Below, piece by piece: positions 54,435 through 64,000 of a stretch of DNA of 64,000 nucleotides. The notes under the pieces were generated by a model. The model did no database searches. It was not told the origin of the DNA and saw only the letters and a program-made list of their open reading frames with translations. A program made the translations under genes and the position numbers. Source of the DNA: Streptomyces violaceorubidus (GTDB lineage: Bacteria; Actinomycetota; Actinomycetes; Streptomycetales; Streptomycetaceae); the NCBI RefSeq assembly GCF_000717995.1, contig NZ_JODM01000002.1, forward strand, positions 310,001 through 374,000. Reading direction: 5' to 3'. Positions within the stretch are counted from its first letter, which is position 1, and the number at the start of each line of letters is the position of its first letter.

Positions 54435-55906
54435 CGGTCGTGCTCCCACTCTCCTGCTGCGCGCAGGTGGTTCAGTGCGTACGAGCGCCAGGGGCGCCAG
54501 GTGTCGGGGACGGCGGGGCCGGGCGGGGCGACGTCCGGGTCGCCGAGGGCGCGGGTGCGCACGACGGCGACGGTACGGGCGTCCAGGCCGGGCACGGCGA
54601 GCAGGGCGCGCTCGGCACCGTCCCGGTCGGCGCCCGGGTCCAGGCGTACGGTGCCGTCGGCGAGGGCGGCGGCGAGCGCGCCCGGGGTGCCCTCCGGCGC
54701 GGCCTCGGCGAGGACGGCCGGTTCGGGGAAGAGGTGGGTGAGGGTGCCGCAGGGCGCGTCGAGCACCTTGCCGTAGCGCCGGACCAGCCGCTCGGCCTCC
54801 GCGCGCCCCACCAGCGCCCGCACCGCGAACTCCTCCGGATCGGCGGTGCCCGGTGAGCGCAGCCCTGGGCGGGCGGCGACCAGCGGGGCGAGCCGGGGAT
54901 CGGCGCCGAGCCGCTCGTCGACGGCGTACGGATCGGCGTCGAGGTCGAACAGCCGCCGCAGCCGCTGCACGGAGGTGGTCAGGTCGCGCAGGTCGCTGAG
55001 GTGGAGGCGGGCCTCCAGCCAGCCCCTGCCGGTGCCGGTGCCGCCGGACGGTCCCGGGCACTCCTGGACGGCGACGATCCCGGTGCCGTAGGGCAGGCGC
55101 AGGGTGCGCCGGTAGACGCGGCGCCCGGGTCCGCCGCTCACCTCCTCGACGCCGGCCACGGCCTCCCGCTGGAGCAGGTCGAAGACGGGGCCGGGCTGGT
55201 AGGGGCCGCGGTGGGCGAGGCGCAGCGGGACACCGGCGGAGGGGGTGGCCGTGCGCCGGGCGGCCCGGTCGCGGGCCGGGGCGGCGGCGCGCAGTTCACT
55301 GGGGGTGGCCGCGTACACGGCCCGGACGGTGTCGTTGAACTGCCGCACGCTGGCGAACCCCGACGCGAAGGCGATCTCGGTGACCGGCAGGCCGGTGGTC
55401 TGCAACAGGACGCGGGCGGTGTGCGCCCGCTGGGCGCGGGCGAGGGCCACCGGTCCGGCGCCCACTTCGGCGGTGAGCTGCCGCTGCACCTGGCGGGCGC
55501 TGTAGCCGAGCCGGACGGCGAGTCCGGCCACGCCCTCGCGGTCGACGACGCCGTCGCCGATCAGCCGCATGGCCCGGCCGACGACGTCGGCGCGGACGTT
55601 CCACTCCGCGGAGCCGGGCACGGCGTCGGGGCGGCACCGCCGGCAGGCCCGGAAACCCGAGCCCTGCGCGGCGGCGGCCGTCGCGAAGAACCGCACGTTG
55701 CGCCGCTTCGGTGTGACGGCGGGGCAGCTGGGCCGGCAGTAGATGCCGGTCGTCTCGACGGCGAAGAAGAACGCGCCGTCGAACCGGGCGTCCCGGCTCC
55801 GCACGGCCTCGTACCGGACGTCGTCGTGCGCGTGCGCATGCTCGGCCGTCCGCGCTGTCGGTGGTGTCACGACTGTCTGTGGAGTCACGACTGTCTGTGG
55901 TGTCAC
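54431..55906 (-). CDS. Ada-AlkA fusion with an apparently inactive glycosylase domain
   Basis: A 491-residue protein with three parts. Residues about 25-100 are the Ada zinc domain with Cys57, Cys61, Cys88 and Cys91 in the exact C-x3-C-x26-C-x2-C spacing of Escherichia coli Ada, where the first Cys accepts methyl from phosphotriesters. Residues about 105-205 are an AraC helix-turn-helix pair. The remainder is an AlkA-like glycosylase. Near its end the helix-hairpin-helix and the WRPWRSYAL motif are present, but only about 10 residues separate DV from WRPW, against about 27 in E. coli AlkA, and no Asp stands in the catalytic place. GTG 55906 has GGAG ten bases upstream; ATG 55957 is the longer option. 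Confidence 0.85.
   Translation of the reverse strand: MTPQTVVTPQTVVTPPTARTAEHAHAHDDVRYEAVRSRDARFDGAFFFAVETTGIYCRPSCPAVTPKRRNVRFFATAAAAQGSGFRACRRCRPDAVPGSAEWNVRADVVGRAMRLIGDGVVDREGVAGLAVRLGYSARQVQRQLTAEVGAGPVALARAQRAHTARVLLQTTGLPVTEIAFASGFASVRQFNDTVRAVYAATPSELRAAAPARDRAARRTATPSAGVPLRLAHRGPYQPGPVFDLLQREAVAGVEEVSGGPGRRVYRRTLRLPYGTGIVAVQECPGPSGGTGTGRGWLEARLHLSDLRDLTTSVQRLRRLFDLDADPYAVDERLGADPRLAPLVAARPGLRSPGTADPEEFAVRALVGRAEAERLVRRYGKVLDAPCGTLTHLFPEPAVLAEAAPEGTPGALAAALADGTVRLDPGADRDGAERALLAVPGLDARTVAVVRTRALGDPDVAPPGPAVPDTWRPWRSYALNHLRAAGEWEHDR
55862..55906. repeat. 18-bp repeat at the 5' end of the Ada-AlkA gene
   Basis: The unit ACGACTGTCTGTGGNGTC occurs twice with a partial third copy. On the minus strand it encodes TPQTVV repeats and presents three in-frame GTG codons, which blurs the choice of start. 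Confidence 0.7.
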
Positions 55907-55918
55907 GCTGTCCAGTCT

Positions 55919-55946
55919 CCGCCAGACCGGAGGACCGGGCTGGCGG
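55919..55946. promoter_or_regulatory. Inverted repeat before the Ada-AlkA gene
   Basis: CCGCCAG-A-CCGG-AGGA-CCGG-G-CTGGCGG is a 12-bp dyad with one mismatch. It lies 13 bases upstream of the preferred GTG start, between rsgA and ada-alkA. It could be the binding site of methylated Ada or a terminator for rsgA. Confidence 0.5.
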
Positions 55947-55979
55947 AAATCGGACATCGCGTCGGGGCCGCCCGGCGGG

Positions 55980-57101
55980 CTACCGCAAACCGCCCCTCTT
56001 GGCCTCCATCGCCGCCTTGCCGAGGGCGCCCCGGCGCTTCCACTCCTTACGGATCTCGGCCCGCACCCGGGCGTCGGTCTTGGCGACGATGCGCTGGTTC
56101 TCCCGCATCAGCTTGCGGTAGCTCTCCAGCCGCCGCTCGGGCAGCGCACCGCTGTCGACGGCGGCGAGGACGGCACAGCCCGGCTCGCTCTGGTGGGCGC
56201 AGTCGTGGAACCGGCACTGCTCGGCCAGCTCCGCGATCTCGGCGAACACCTGGTCCACCCCGTTGCCCGCGTCCCAGAGCCCGACGCCCCGCAGTCCGGG
56301 GGTGTCGATCAGCACGCCCCCGCCGGGCAGGGCGAGGAGGTTGCGGGTGGTGGTGGTGTGCCGGCCCTTGCCGTCGACGTCGCGGATGGCCTGGACCCCC
56401 ATGACGTCCTCGCCGAGCAGCGCGTTGGCGAGGGTGGACTTGCCGGCGCCGGACTGCCCGAGCAGCACGGCGGTGCCGTCGGAGACGACGGCGGCGAGCA
56501 CGTCGAGCCCCTCGCCCTGCTCGGCGCTGACGGACAGCACCGGCACCCCGGGCGCGGCGGTCTCCACGTCCTGGACGAGGTGGGCCAGGGTCACCGGGTC
56601 GGGCACGAGGTCGGCCTTGGTGAGGACGACCAGGGGCTGTGCCCCGGATTCCCAGGCGAGGGCGAGGAACCGTTCGATCCGGGCGAGGTCCAGCTCGGTC
56701 GCGAGCGACACGGCGACGATCGCGTGGTCGACGTTGGCCGCGAGGATCTGCCCCTCGGACCGCTTGGAGGAGGTGGAGCGCACGAAGGCGGTACGGCGCG
56801 GCAGGTACGCCCGCACATAGCGCGGGCTGCCGCCCTCGGGGTCGACGGCGGCCCAGTCGCCGGTGCAGACGACGCGCAGCGGGTCGTGCGGCGTGACGAA
56901 CGCGGTGTCGGCCCGCACGAGGCCGTCCGCGGTGACGACGTCGCACTGCCCGCGGTCGACCCGGACGACCCGGCCGGGCAGGCAGCCCTGCTCGGTGTAC
57001 GGGGCGAACTCCGCCTCCCAGTCCGCGTCCCAGCCGTACGGCTGAAGCGGATGCGAGGAGGACGTGAGCGGAGAAGACGTGCTCAGAGAAGAGGAATGCA
57101 A
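55980..57101 (-). CDS. rsgA: Ribosome small-subunit-dependent GTPase RsgA
   Basis: A 373-residue circularly permuted GTPase used in 30S ribosome maturation. The OB-fold part is followed by motifs in permuted order: G4 VVLTKADLVPD, G5-like VSAEQGEG, G1 LLGQSGAGKSTLANALLGE, and G3 IDTPGLRGVGL. The C-terminal zinc site is CRFHDCAHQSEPGCAV. I chose TTG 57101 because GAAGGG lies seven bases upstream; GTG 57116 is in frame. A 6-bp hairpin covers this ribosome site and a 23-codon ORF lies just upstream. Confidence 0.88.
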   Translation of the reverse strand: MHSSSLSTSSPLTSSSHPLQPYGWDADWEAEFAPYTEQGCLPGRVVRVDRGQCDVVTADGLVRADTAFVTPHDPLRVVCTGDWAAVDPEGGSPRYVRAYLPRRTAFVRSTSSKRSEGQILAANVDHAIVAVSLATELDLARIERFLALAWESGAQPLVVLTKADLVPDPVTLAHLVQDVETAAPGVPVLSVSAEQGEGLDVLAAVVSDGTAVLLGQSGAGKSTLANALLGEDVMGVQAIRDVDGKGRHTTTTRNLLALPGGGVLIDTPGLRGVGLWDAGNGVDQVFAEIAELAEQCRFHDCAHQSEPGCAVLAAVDSGALPERRLESYRKLMRENQRIVAKTDARVRAEIRKEWKRRGALGKAAMEAKRGGLR

Positions 57102-57107
57102 GGGGTG

Positions 57108-57122
57108 ACCCTTCACAAGGGT
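57108..57122 (-). promoter_or_regulatory. Small hairpin covering the rsgA ribosome site
   Basis: On the minus strand ACCCTTGTGAAGGGT is a perfect 6-3-6 dyad. Its right arm contains the GAAGGG ribosome site for TTG 57101, so folding would lower rsgA translation. Confidence 0.45.
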
Positions 57123-57163
57123 GGCCCCGGCACCGCGCCCACGGGCACGGAGGAGGAGTGAGG

Positions 57164-57235
57164 TCAGCCGGCGGCCACGGAGGTGGACTTGACGAACTTC
57201 CGGATGCGGGCAACGCCCGTCGCGGTGACAGCCAT
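57164..57235 (-). CDS. Candidate 23-residue leader peptide upstream of rsgA
   Basis: A short ORF starting MAVTATGVARIRKFVKST and ending in AAG, with GGAGG at a good distance before its ATG. It is basic in the middle and Ala/Ser/Thr-rich at the ends. The stop lies 62 bases before the rsgA start, with the ribosome-site hairpin between. Translation of this ORF could affect folding of that hairpin. No homologue is known to me. Confidence 0.5.
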   Translation of the reverse strand: MAVTATGVARIRKFVKSTSVAAG

Positions 57236-57419
57236 CGGTCAACACCTCCAGGATCACGCACAGCAGACAACAGCGGCACGCAGCGGCCGCGAGAACGAAC
57301 ATGAGCCTAGCCACCCGCGCCGACGGCCGCGAGTGCTTTTTCCTCGGCCGGCGCCGCGCGCGTCCACGGCACCGCCGCGGGACGCCGTCCCGGAGGGAGA
57401 GACGGCCCGCGGCGGCCGG

Positions 57420-59384
57420 TCAGTTGGAGAAGTAGAGGTACTTCCAGGCGCCGTACGTGGTGGAGTTCACCGTGTCGCCGGAGCTGCCGTTGACGTACGA
57501 GGAGCGGACCCGCGCGCGGATGCCGGACTTGCCCGCGTGGCCGAGGTTGACCGCCGACTTCCCGTTGCTGCCGAGGGCGAAGTACTCACTGCCGGTGTCG
57601 TACCACTTGCCGCCCGAGTAGACCTGGAGCTGGAGCCTCTGCTTGCGGCCCTTGTAATAGGTCATCGTCGTGGTGGCGATGGCGTCGGTGTTCTTGTGGA
57701 AGTAGGAGTACGTCGTGCCGCCGATCCCGCCGGTCTTGTAGTGCTTGGTGAGGGCCGTGGAGACCTTCACCTTGGCGTAGGCCGTGGCCTTGACCGTCCT
57801 CGGGGCGTAGCGGCCGTCTCCCTTGAAGACCGCCGTGAGGGTGGTGTCACGGCTCATGTCGAGGGTGACCCAGAGGTTGCCGCTCTTGTTGACCTTGCCG
57901 GTCTTGACCAGCTTCTTCGGCCTGTCGGCGCCGAAGGGGTCGGCCCAGATCTCGACGGAGCGGTTCTTGTACGTGGTGCCGAGGTGGGCGGCGAAGGCGA
58001 CGTCGGTGCCGTAGGCGTACACCTTGCCGTTGTTGTTCAGGGTCAGGGCCGGAGTCACGCGCGAGACGGCGACCGTGTCGGAGGCGGTCGCCGCCGTGTG
58101 CGTCGCGTCGCCGGCGTACGTCACCGTGTACTTCACGGAGCCGCCGGCCGGCGGGGTGTCCTTGAAGGAGAACGTGCCGGCGGTGCCGAGGGTCTTGGTG
58201 CCGAGGGACTTGCCCTTCGGCGACTCCAGGTCGGTGCGGGTGACGGTCAGCGGTGTCCCGGCCGGCAGGGCCAGGCCGGAGGCGAGGCTGCCCTTGACGG
58301 TGAGGGACTTGCCCCGGGTCGCTGTGGCGGGGGCGTCGGCCTTCAGCGTGGCGACGTACTTGCGCGGCGTGTCGAGGGTGTTGAACTGCATGGCGCCTGC
58401 CGAGCCGGTCAGCACGAACAGGGTGCCGCCGTCGTGCGACCAGTCCGTGGAGTGCCCGCCCCAGGGCATCCAGTCGTGCGACAGGTTCCGGATGCTGGGC
58501 GGGCGGGTGGGAGCGGCGGCGCTGAAGACGTAGGTGTCGCCGAGGTCGTCGGTGTCCAGGACGGTGGCGGCGACGGTGCCGTCCTCGGCGACGGCGACCG
58601 TCTCCGGTTCGGAGGCGACCGGATAGGTGCGCACCTGCGCCAGGTCGGAGAGGCGGTACTCGGTGAGCGCCCGGTTGCCGGGCCCCGCCACGACGACGTT
58701 GCGGCCGTCCGGGGTGAGGTCGGCGTCTTTGTAGAAGCCGCCCTTGTCCGCGGAGACCCGGACGGCCGGTGTGCCGGTCGAGATGTCGTAGACGATGATC
58801 GGGCCGGAGCTGATGCCGGCGTCGAGGGCGAGCAGGGTTCCCGGGTTGTCGGGGTCGGCGTACAGCCGCGGCGTGGACGCGAAGTCGTGTCCGGCCGCGA
58901 GGCCCAGGGTCACGGTCGGGGTCTCGGCCGTCAGGTCGACGACCCCGAGGTCGGAGTCCCACTGGTCCCCGTAGCCGAACCAGAGCCTGCCGTCGGCGAG
59001 GGCCAGGCGGGAGGGGGCGGTCTTCTCCCCCGTCGGATACGCGGCGGTCCGCCGGAGGGTCGCCGTGTCGAACGCGGCGATCTCGTCGGCCCCCTCGACC
59101 GCGGCGTACAGCGTCGTGGCGTCCGGGCTCAGCTCCAGGTCCCGGACCTGCGCCAGCCCGGTCAGGGTGGCGATGACTTTTCCGGTGTAGTCGGTGACGA
59201 CGATCCGGTCGTTGTAGGTGTCGCTGAGGTACACGCGGTGATGCGGGCCGTCGACGACGGTGTCCCGCGCGTCCTGGATCGCGAGCGGTCTGCTGGAGTT
59301 GGCCGAGGCCGGTGTGGCGCACAGCGCCACGGAGCTGAAGACGAGGGCCAGCGTGGTGGCGGCCGTGAGTGTGCGTCTGCGCAC
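57420..59384 (-). CDS. Secreted beta-propeller (YncE-like) protein with Ig-like domains
   Basis: A 654-residue exported protein. A signal peptide (VRRRTLTAATTLALVFSSVA, then CATPASA) is followed by YVTN/NHL-type propeller blades (DARDTVVDGPHHRVYLSDTY; DLELSPDATTLYAAVEGAD) to about residue 340. One or two Ig-like folds follow (KYTVTYAGDATHTAATASD), then a Tyr/Gly/Lys-rich C-terminal domain ending in WKYLYFSN. It probably acts at the cell surface in binding; no catalytic residues are seen. The GTG start has only a distant G run. The nearby 225-base gap up to the radical SAM gene holds its promoter. Confidence 0.8.
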   Translation of the reverse strand: MRRRTLTAATTLALVFSSVALCATPASANSSRPLAIQDARDTVVDGPHHRVYLSDTYNDRIVVTDYTGKVIATLTGLAQVRDLELSPDATTLYAAVEGADEIAAFDTATLRRTAAYPTGEKTAPSRLALADGRLWFGYGDQWDSDLGVVDLTAETPTVTLGLAAGHDFASTPRLYADPDNPGTLLALDAGISSGPIIVYDISTGTPAVRVSADKGGFYKDADLTPDGRNVVVAGPGNRALTEYRLSDLAQVRTYPVASEPETVAVAEDGTVAATVLDTDDLGDTYVFSAAAPTRPPSIRNLSHDWMPWGGHSTDWSHDGGTLFVLTGSAGAMQFNTLDTPRKYVATLKADAPATATRGKSLTVKGSLASGLALPAGTPLTVTRTDLESPKGKSLGTKTLGTAGTFSFKDTPPAGGSVKYTVTYAGDATHTAATASDTVAVSRVTPALTLNNNGKVYAYGTDVAFAAHLGTTYKNRSVEIWADPFGADRPKKLVKTGKVNKSGNLWVTLDMSRDTTLTAVFKGDGRYAPRTVKATAYAKVKVSTALTKHYKTGGIGGTTYSYFHKNTDAIATTTMTYYKGRKQRLQLQVYSGGKWYDTGSEYFALGSNGKSAVNLGHAGKSGIRARVRSSYVNGSSGDTVNSTTYGAWKYLYFSN

Positions 59385-59609
59385 GGTGATTTCGGACCCC
59401 CCGGTACGAAGATCGATGAGGTGCCACCGCCCCGAACGGCCGCGCCGGATTCCGCGTTTGACCAGGGGTGCGTGTGGCGAACGCGTGAAGGTTACGCCAT
59501 GCCACCGACACGACGGGCGAGCGGTGGGCTCGCGGCGGCCCGCCTCGACGAGGCGCGACCGCGTCGACATCGGCGGCGTCGTACCCGGGGCGGTCGGCCC
59601 ACGCCGCGC

Positions 59610-62301
<2,692 letters not shown>

Positions 62302-62332
62302 GCGGCCCGTGCCCCTCGGGTGGGGGGGCGGG

Positions 62333-62857
62333 TCAGTGGTCGGCGCAGCAGGGTGTCGGGGCGGGGTCCTCGAACGGCACGAGGGTGCCGCCCACCGCCG
62401 GCATGGCGGCCAGGACGAGACGGCCGTCCTGCCAGTGCGGGCGGACGTGGTTCCGGGTGACCAGCGGGGTGTCCGGGTCCGGCTCCTCCCGCGTGCCCAG
62501 GACGGTCACCCGGTCGATGGCCGAGCGGGCGAGCAGCTCGGCGAGCGTCAGGGTGCCGGTGAGGGCGTCCGCTCCGGGGAAGAGGACCGCGCGGCCGGTC
62601 TCGTCCCAGGTGCCGTCGCGAACCTCGTGTCCCCGGGCCGTGAGCCGGTCCCGGGCGGTGCGCAGGACCGGCTCCGCCTCGGCGGTGAGGGACAGGGCGA
62701 CCCGCGGCCGGCCGTCCCGCACCAGGTGCGTGCAGCCGAAGACGTCCTCGGGGAGGGCGAGTTCGGCGGCGAGCGCCTGGAGCAGGTGGTCGGCCTCGCG
62801 CAGGGTGCTCGCGCCGGTGTCGATGCCGAGGACGTACGGCGCGGTGGGCGGGGTCAT
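62333..62857 (-). CDS. Hypothetical protein
   Basis: A 174-residue protein that I do not recognise. The N-terminus YVLGIDTGASTLREADHLL, a middle CTHLVRDGRPRVALSL, and the C-terminal PTPCCADH are its visible features; it is likely an alpha/beta cytoplasmic protein. Its ATG overlaps the stop of the PHP-like gene by four bases, so the two are co-translated. Confidence 0.65.
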   Translation of the reverse strand: MTPPTAPYVLGIDTGASTLREADHLLQALAAELALPEDVFGCTHLVRDGRPRVALSLTAEAEPVLRTARDRLTARGHEVRDGTWDETGRAVLFPGADALTGTLTLAELLARSAIDRVTVLGTREEPDPDTPLVTRNHVRPHWQDGRLVLAAMPAVGGTLVPFEDPAPTPCCADH

Positions 62858-64000
62858 GACGGCAGGACCCACACCGGGTTGGAGTAGAACCACAGGTCGC
62901 GCCACGGGTCGGCGTCGCCGACGACGTCGAGGGCGGGGCCCGCCGGGTCGACCTTGGCGCCCAGCGAGCCGACGGCGGAGCGGTTGCCGTCGGTGCCGCG
63001 GGTGCGGAGGTAGACCGGGCGGTCGACGCGGCCGAGGTCGTAGGTGAGGCGGACGGTGCCGCGGTCCTTGTTCACCTCGTACGACCTGACGACCCGGGCG
63101 GTCGGCGCGGTGAAGGTGTCCTTGTCGGCGGCCGGGCCGGTCACGTCGCCCTGGATGACGTCCACGCGGGCCAGCTTCGGGACGAATCCCGCCCAGTTGG
63201 GACCGCCGGCCAGGGCGACGTCGATGGACAGGGTGACCCGGGTGCCCTTGCGGACGTGCAGGGCGCCGCCGAGCGTGGCCCAGCGGCCGCCGCCCGAGAC
63301 GCGGACGTCGAGGCCGCTGACGAGCTGCCCGTGGTCGACCCAGACGCGGCCGGCGCGGATGCCGTCCATGACGGCGCCGTAGGAGAAGCCGTCGGAGCCG
63401 ACGTGGGTGCGGCTGTACTGGCCGGGCCAGAAGTCGTTCTGGGTGATGTCGATCTGTCCGCCGTAGACGGGGTCGTCGTAGCGGCCGTTGGCGTTGAAGT
63501 CGCCGCCGCCGCGGGCGCCGGTGTCGGCGTAGACCTGGTGGGAGTCGGAGTTGGCGGTGATCCACCAGGGGCGGCCCTCGGCGATGAGGCTGTCCCACAG
63601 GCCGCCGACGGTGGCGGTCATCCAGTCGAAGCCGCCCCAGGTGCGGTAGCTCTCCAGGGGGTATGCGGCGAAGGAGTTGGCGCTCGGGCTGCCGTCGTAG
63701 ATGCCGCGGGCGCCGCCCGGGCCCAGCGGCTTCGGCAGGCCGCCCGCCTGGTGGCCCGGGGCGCCCTCGAAGCCGACGGCGATCTGGTGGCCGCGGGAGG
63801 TGGCGTCACGCCAGGCGCGGATCTCGTGCGGGGAGTCGATGCCCTTGCGCGCCGGGTGGTTGGCGAGCATCAGGGCGTCCTTGACCTTGCGCCGCTTGAC
63901 CTGGTCGGCGAGGAAGGAGAGGCCGGCGATGGCGAGGGCCTCGTTGGCGGGGGTGGAGTCGGTGGCCCCCTTGACGGCGCCGTCGTAGTCGGTCTCGAAC
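62854..64000 (-). CDS. PHP/metallophosphoesterase-like protein (5' end outside window)
   Basis: The C-terminal 382 residues or so of a larger protein; the frame is open to the window edge. ALMLANHPARKGIDSPHEIR and ITANSDSHQVYADTGARGGG carry His/Asp patterns like those of PHP-domain hydrolases. A beta-rich C-terminal domain follows (VTLSIDVALAGGPNWAGFVP). The N-terminus is not seen, so export cannot be judged, but the Gly/Asn-rich style (DFNANGRYDDPVYGG) suggests a secreted enzyme. Confidence 0.7.
   Translation of the reverse strand, partial: FETDYDGAVKGATDSTPANEALAIAGLSFLADQVKRRKVKDALMLANHPARKGIDSPHEIRAWRDATSRGHQIAVGFEGAPGHQAGGLPKPLGPGGARGIYDGSPSANSFAAYPLESYRTWGGFDWMTATVGGLWDSLIAEGRPWWITANSDSHQVYADTGARGGGDFNANGRYDDPVYGGQIDITQNDFWPGQYSRTHVGSDGFSYGAVMDGIRAGRVWVDHGQLVSGLDVRVSGGGRWATLGGALHVRKGTRVTLSIDVALAGGPNWAGFVPKLARVDVIQGDVTGPAADKDTFTAPTARVVRSYEVNKDRGTVRLTYDLGRVDRPVYLRTRGTDGNRSAVGSLGAKVDPAGPALDVVGDADPWRDLWFYSNPVWVLPS

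Overview
The base composition (about 74% G+C with strong G/C at third codon positions), the gene content and the near-exact match of one protein to the known alditol oxidase AldO of Streptomyces coelicolor all point to a chromosomal segment of a Streptomyces species. Gene order looks like ordinary conserved chromosome. I saw no integrase, transposase, CRISPR array, rRNA or tRNA.

Layout. 1-8.1 kb: a small zinc-ribbon protein, a pair of overlapping acyl-CoA synthetases, a divergent GAF-LuxR regulator, a giant LuxR-type ATPase regulator, then a short promoter / 12-codon ORF / terminator unit. 8.1-10.7 kb: a winged-helix protein, a pyruvyl-transferase-like protein and a DUF3040 membrane protein. 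10.8-24.1 kb: one long minus-strand operon that makes an ADP-heptose precursor (GmhA, HldE, GmhB) and carries six glycosyltransferases, a carbamoyltransferase and a UXS-like NDP-sugar enzyme. Ten junctions are four-base stop/start overlaps; one of these, after GmhB, fits only in a shifted frame. 24.2-26.5 kb: three plus-strand genes (lipoprotein polysaccharide deacetylase, SRPBCC protein, secreted nuclease/phosphatase) whose -10-like hexamers sit exactly six bases before the start codon, as in leaderless genes. 26.6-35.5 kb: a purine locus with XdhC, an NCS2 permease behind a structured leader, the three subunits of a molybdenum xanthine dehydrogenase and a divergent PucR regulator.

35.6-41.6 kb: a TPR protein, an Rv1733c-like membrane protein, a reduced MreB/Mbl-like actin homologue overlapping a DksA-type zinc-finger protein, a second DksA-type protein, a NarL-type two-component pair and a small secreted protein. 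41.7-46.5 kb: a fused SecDF, a 600-base intergenic block with a long direct repeat, a GntR regulator and an FhuF-like iron-sulfur protein behind an iron box. 46.8-53.9 kb: DUF2637 protein, RsbW-like ATPase, PoxB, PP2C-like phosphatase, TrmB/LuxR-type regulator and DUF456 protein. 53.9-57.3 kb: an adaptive-response pair (Ogt and an Ada-AlkA fusion whose glycosylase domain lacks its catalytic Asp segment) and RsgA with a small leader ORF. 57.4-64 kb: secreted beta-propeller protein, radical SAM protein with an expanded cysteine motif, AldO, a small unknown protein and a truncated PHP-type protein.

The most unusual material is the Gram-positive heptose glycan operon with its apparent frameshift in gmhB, the leader structures before the NCS2 permease and rsgA, the short transcription unit near 8 kb, and the defective AlkA domain.
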